Of a DNA stretch of 64,000 nt, positions 61,002-64,000 are shown in pieces. The stretch lies in the NCBI GenBank assembly GCA_025094145.1, contig JALLLS010000006.1, forward strand, positions 620,001 through 684,000, written 5' to 3'. A program made the translations under genes and the position numbers. Position 1 is the first letter of the stretch, and each line of letters opens with the position of its first letter. The DNA is from Spinellus fusiger (lineage: Eukaryota; Mucoromycota; Mucoromycetes; Mucorales; Phycomycetaceae). The notes below the pieces were generated by a model that saw only the letters and a program-made list of their open reading frames with translations, was not told the origin of the DNA and ran no database searches.

Positions 61002-62052
61002 ATGCAAACAAGGTTTCAAGAGAGTAATCTATCTACAACCAGCAGCTGTTTTTCCAATGAAAATATCAACGCGGAAATACTCAAAGACCATCAGTACATT
61101 TCAGCAGTACAAACCCTTGAAATAATAGAAGAAAACAGTATAGACTTTGAGGCGTCAGATAATAAACGAAGTAGCAAAGAGTCCATAGCAATACATGATA
61201 ATGCCACGATAACAGGAGAGATATTGAACATGACCGTAGTGGAGAAGAGAGAATCCCATAAGACTACTGCATGGAAGGAGGCGGCTGGACTGGTATGTAT
61301 TCAATGTATTCAATGTATTCAATGTATTCATCTTTATATATTATTACTTGAATTATTAGCCCGATACTATGCCTATGGATCAGGAGCCAAGTGAGTTGGA
61401 TTCAAATAATGAGAATAATTATTGTACTCTATATAAGAACACTCTGCTAACACGAGGAATAAACATCATTAGAGACACTTGTTATTATACGTGACTTTGC
61501 TTATCCTGTTACTTGTCTTCTTCACTATGGAAGTTCACTAGAATCTAAAGAACACCCCATATTATTATCGTCTTCAGTATCATCATCGTCCTCTTTCTCA
61601 TCCTCATCACAACCCTCCTTTTCTTCTTCCTCTGCCTCTTCTCCGCCATCTTCACCACACTCCTCCTCGCCTGTACTATCACAATCACTATTGCCATCTC
61701 TTCCTTTTATCAATACTACACCTACACCTACTACAGCAGGAGCTGCCTCTTCGCTTCACAGACTTTCAGATCTCTCACTCTCTAGTCCGGATTTTACTGG
61801 TCGACAGGCACGGGTTCTGTATGATTTCTGCCCAGAAACAGAATACGAAATTGCCATCAAGGCAGGAGACAGTATATGGGTTCAATACAGACAATGTCCC
61901 GTAAGTATTGAGCTTCTACTGTTGAGTAGATAAAAGAACAACAACAGCAAATGGATATTTACATTTTTTTTCTATGTTACTAGGGATGGCTTATAGCAGA
62001 TGTTGAAGATGACACAGGATTAATACCAGAGTCCTATGTTGAATTTACATAA
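61002..62052 (+). CDS. Small SH3-domain protein
   Basis: Four exons (61002-61292, 61360-61390, 61473-61900, 61984-62052) give 272 residues. An N-terminal low-similarity half ends in PMDQEPKTLVII, and a conserved-looking block RDFAYPVTCLLHYG (about residues 113-126) follows. Then a long Ser/Pro run, and a C-terminal SH3 domain (about 214-272): ARVLYDFCPETEYEI...GDSIWV...GWLIADVEDDTGLIPESYV, with the ALYDF, GD, GWL and P-x-x-Y landmarks of a peptide-binding SH3. The SH3 most resembles the Nbp2/Skb5 type, adaptor proteins that recruit phosphatases to MAP-kinase or cell-wall signalling; that assignment is tentative. The Ser run reads as an acidic frame on the other strand, which is a shadow. Confidence 0.8.
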
Positions 62053-64000
62053 ACATGTGCTATTTAACAGTTTACCCACAGTAAAAAGAAAAAAAGAAGA
62101 AAAGAAAAAGAGTAGAAAAGGTTTTATTTTATTTTGACGAATGTTTATCTTTATAATATATCTAATGTTTATTTGTGTTTGTTTTATCTTGATACTTGTC
62201 ATTATAAACACATATCATCCTAGAGAAAAGTGGATTGATGAAAGAAAGAAAGAAAGAAAAAAGACAGATTTTTTTTTATCTTTTTGAATACAGTAGAGAG
62301 TATTCTGTGCGTGCCTGTTGTAAATTGATAATAAGTAACCACCCCATGAAACCATAAGAAATATAAAATATACGACATGAGAAATAATTATCAATAGACA
62401 AGTGAGAGTTCAATTCATTCAACACTACAAGAAAGAAAAGGATAAAGACAAGACATTGGATTCACAGAATGAGACTTTTGAACAAATTGGGCATCGTATC
62501 TTTCTCAAGTTCAGATGACTATTTATCATTCGGATCTTTCATGTCATTCATGCATTAGGTTTGCTAGCCAGTCTATGGGAGCCTATGAGAGATTAGAGTG
62601 TAAAGGAACTATGGAAGTACATAAAGAAGAAAATAAGATACAAAGTAAGAATAGAGCAAAATATAAAGTATTAACTATTTCAATAAATGATAATACATGG
62701 GGAGTGTAGAGAATGAAAATATCAAAAGGCATTCATATTGACAGGAGAATACATTACACCAGACAGATAAACAACTTCCTGTAGTGATTGATACCAGAGA
62801 ACAATGCCACTGAATAATTGGAAAATCCCAAGGACAGACATACAACCACCACACTAGCAACCTCTGGATCTGATCGATAGGACAAGAATAGGTGATAATG
62901 TGCAGGTTTGGAGTTTTTTTTTTTTGTTTGGTGAAAAGTACTTTGTACTTTATGAAGATTATATCATGCCTACGCAACATATCCACCAACAGTCTCTCAT
63001 GGTACTTGATGAAAGAGGAAATACGCCTATCAGTAGTTGGATTATAATTATTGCAGATGCATTTGTCATAATAAACATATATTATATTATTAAAGTATCA
63101 TTCAAGGTTCCCTATTCTGCTCCTATACTTTTTTTATACTTTACTTTCCTATTGCTGCCACTCCATAAAAAGGTTATGTGGAGATATTAGAGCCTTAATC
63201 AATAAAATTAGTAGAGTATTTCAATACGAAGATAAATTGCATTACCATTAATAATAAAGTGATACAATGGTGGCCTCATGAAGATAAAAAGGGTACAGAT
63301 GCAAACCAAAGAAGTATATAGCCTATTCCTATAGAGTAGTGTATGTTCATTATAATAAATAAATTATCAATCAATCTATTTCAACTATTGATAAGTCCAT
63401 TCTCTTTCTTTATTGATCATTAAGAGCTTCTCTCTATTCTACTTACAAAGTGATAATCCTATGCAAATATAAACTATAGAAAGTAAAGATCTCCCCGGAA
63501 TTCTAAATGGTATCATCATTAAGTTATGGCAATCCACTTAAAGGTAGTAAATAAGAAAAAGACTACATGTAACGTTAACTTATGTAATCTTTTTGGTCAT
63601 TCTCTTACTTGATTGAATACCATGGAAACCCAGGTAAAGTAGACACATGGAGTAGAAATGCCCTTACCCTGTCCTGGTACACTCTATTCATTGTAATACT
63701 TTAATACCTTTATTCGCGAGTGCAATTTAGGCAGACACATGAGAAACATGGACACTTTGATAGTATCATCATAGAAACAGTAATCCACATGGCACTTTCT
63801 TGATTACTAATAAAGAAAAATAAGAAAAGGCCTTTTTTTTGTTCAGATATTAAACATAGTTTATAGGAGAATAGGAAAGACAAAACCCAAGACGCGTGCA
63901 ATACCACGTGTTGGAGCCTTTATAATACTACAGCATGGCAAACTGCTTGTCAAGACACAATCATATTCTACTGAAGAAATAATTAATAGACTGTGCATAA
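62053..64000. other. 2-kb terminal interval without recognised gene
   Basis: AT-rich sequence with homopolymer and GAAA tracts. A 64-codon frame at 62515-62709 and a minus-strand frame at 62989-62675 show no recognised similarity and no matching splice context. Confidence 0.5.

Noticed and set aside
61525..61713. Highly acidic minus-strand frame (Glu/Asp repeats)
   Set aside because: Antisense of the Ser/Pro run of the SH3 protein, whose plus frame has consistent splice phases and a real SH3 domain.

Overview
The window reads as nuclear DNA of an intron-rich, AT-rich early-diverging fungus, most likely Mucoromycota (Mucorales-like); the species cannot be fixed from sequence alone. Reasons: about 21 clearly recognisable spliced genes with short GTRAGT...AG introns and CTAAC-type branch points; fungal genes (multi-module GH18 chitinase, allantoicase, Alr/Mnr2-type CorA, VMA5, GCN20); several genes better known from animals (AIFM1-type oxidoreductase with AIF C-terminal domain, RFWD3, an AVEN-like protein, a GCN5 with a PCAF-like N-terminus); and decayed Tc1/mariner and IS630-like (DDE_3) transposases of a kind I associate with Mucorales. 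There are no operons, CRISPR arrays, rRNA genes or tRNA genes that I can see.

Layout. 1-3.2 kb: one arm of a dispersed inverted repeat, a tiny complex I subunit gene (752-1045), a doubtful minus-strand gene and simple repeats. 3.2-10.6 kb: chromatin and cytoskeleton genes: BET double-bromodomain protein (+), EB1/Bim1 (-), GCN5 acetyltransferase (-). 10.6-18 kb: transposon graveyard flanking a cytochrome P450 (+). 18-24 kb: ribosomal protein eL41 (-) and AIF (+) sharing a very short divergent promoter, then a cyclic-nucleotide phosphodiesterase with a receiver-like N-terminus (-). 24-28 kb: gene-poor, second repeat arm. 28-41 kb: allantoicase (+), CorA transporter (-), uS7/RPS5, V-ATPase subunit C and GCN20 in one minus-strand series, then CHCHD2/MIX17 (+). 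41-43.4 kb: gene-poor with a Tc1 relic. 43.4-62 kb: stand-alone trehalose-6-phosphate phosphatase (+), 17- or 18-exon chitinase with four chitin-binding modules (-), SGD1/NOM1 (-), an internally deleted Tc1 element with intact terminal inverted repeats, RFWD3 and AVEN in tandem (-), mitochondrial inorganic pyrophosphatase (+), a small SH3 protein (+). 62-64 kb: no gene recognised.

Genes mostly act independently: respiration and mitochondria (NUO9.5, AIF, CHCHD2, PPA2), chromatin (BDF1, GCN5), ribosome and translation (eL41, uS7, GCN20, SGD1), DNA-damage signalling (RFWD3, AVEN) and cell-wall or osmolyte metabolism (chitinase, TPP). All exon models are hand-derived from reading frame, phase and splice consensus and would need RNA-seq to confirm. 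The most unusual signals are splicing curiosities: a 10-nt micro-exon in EB1, a probable 3-nt micro-exon in the chitinase, three GC-AG introns, and an eL41 start codon split by an intron and overlapped by an upstream ORF.
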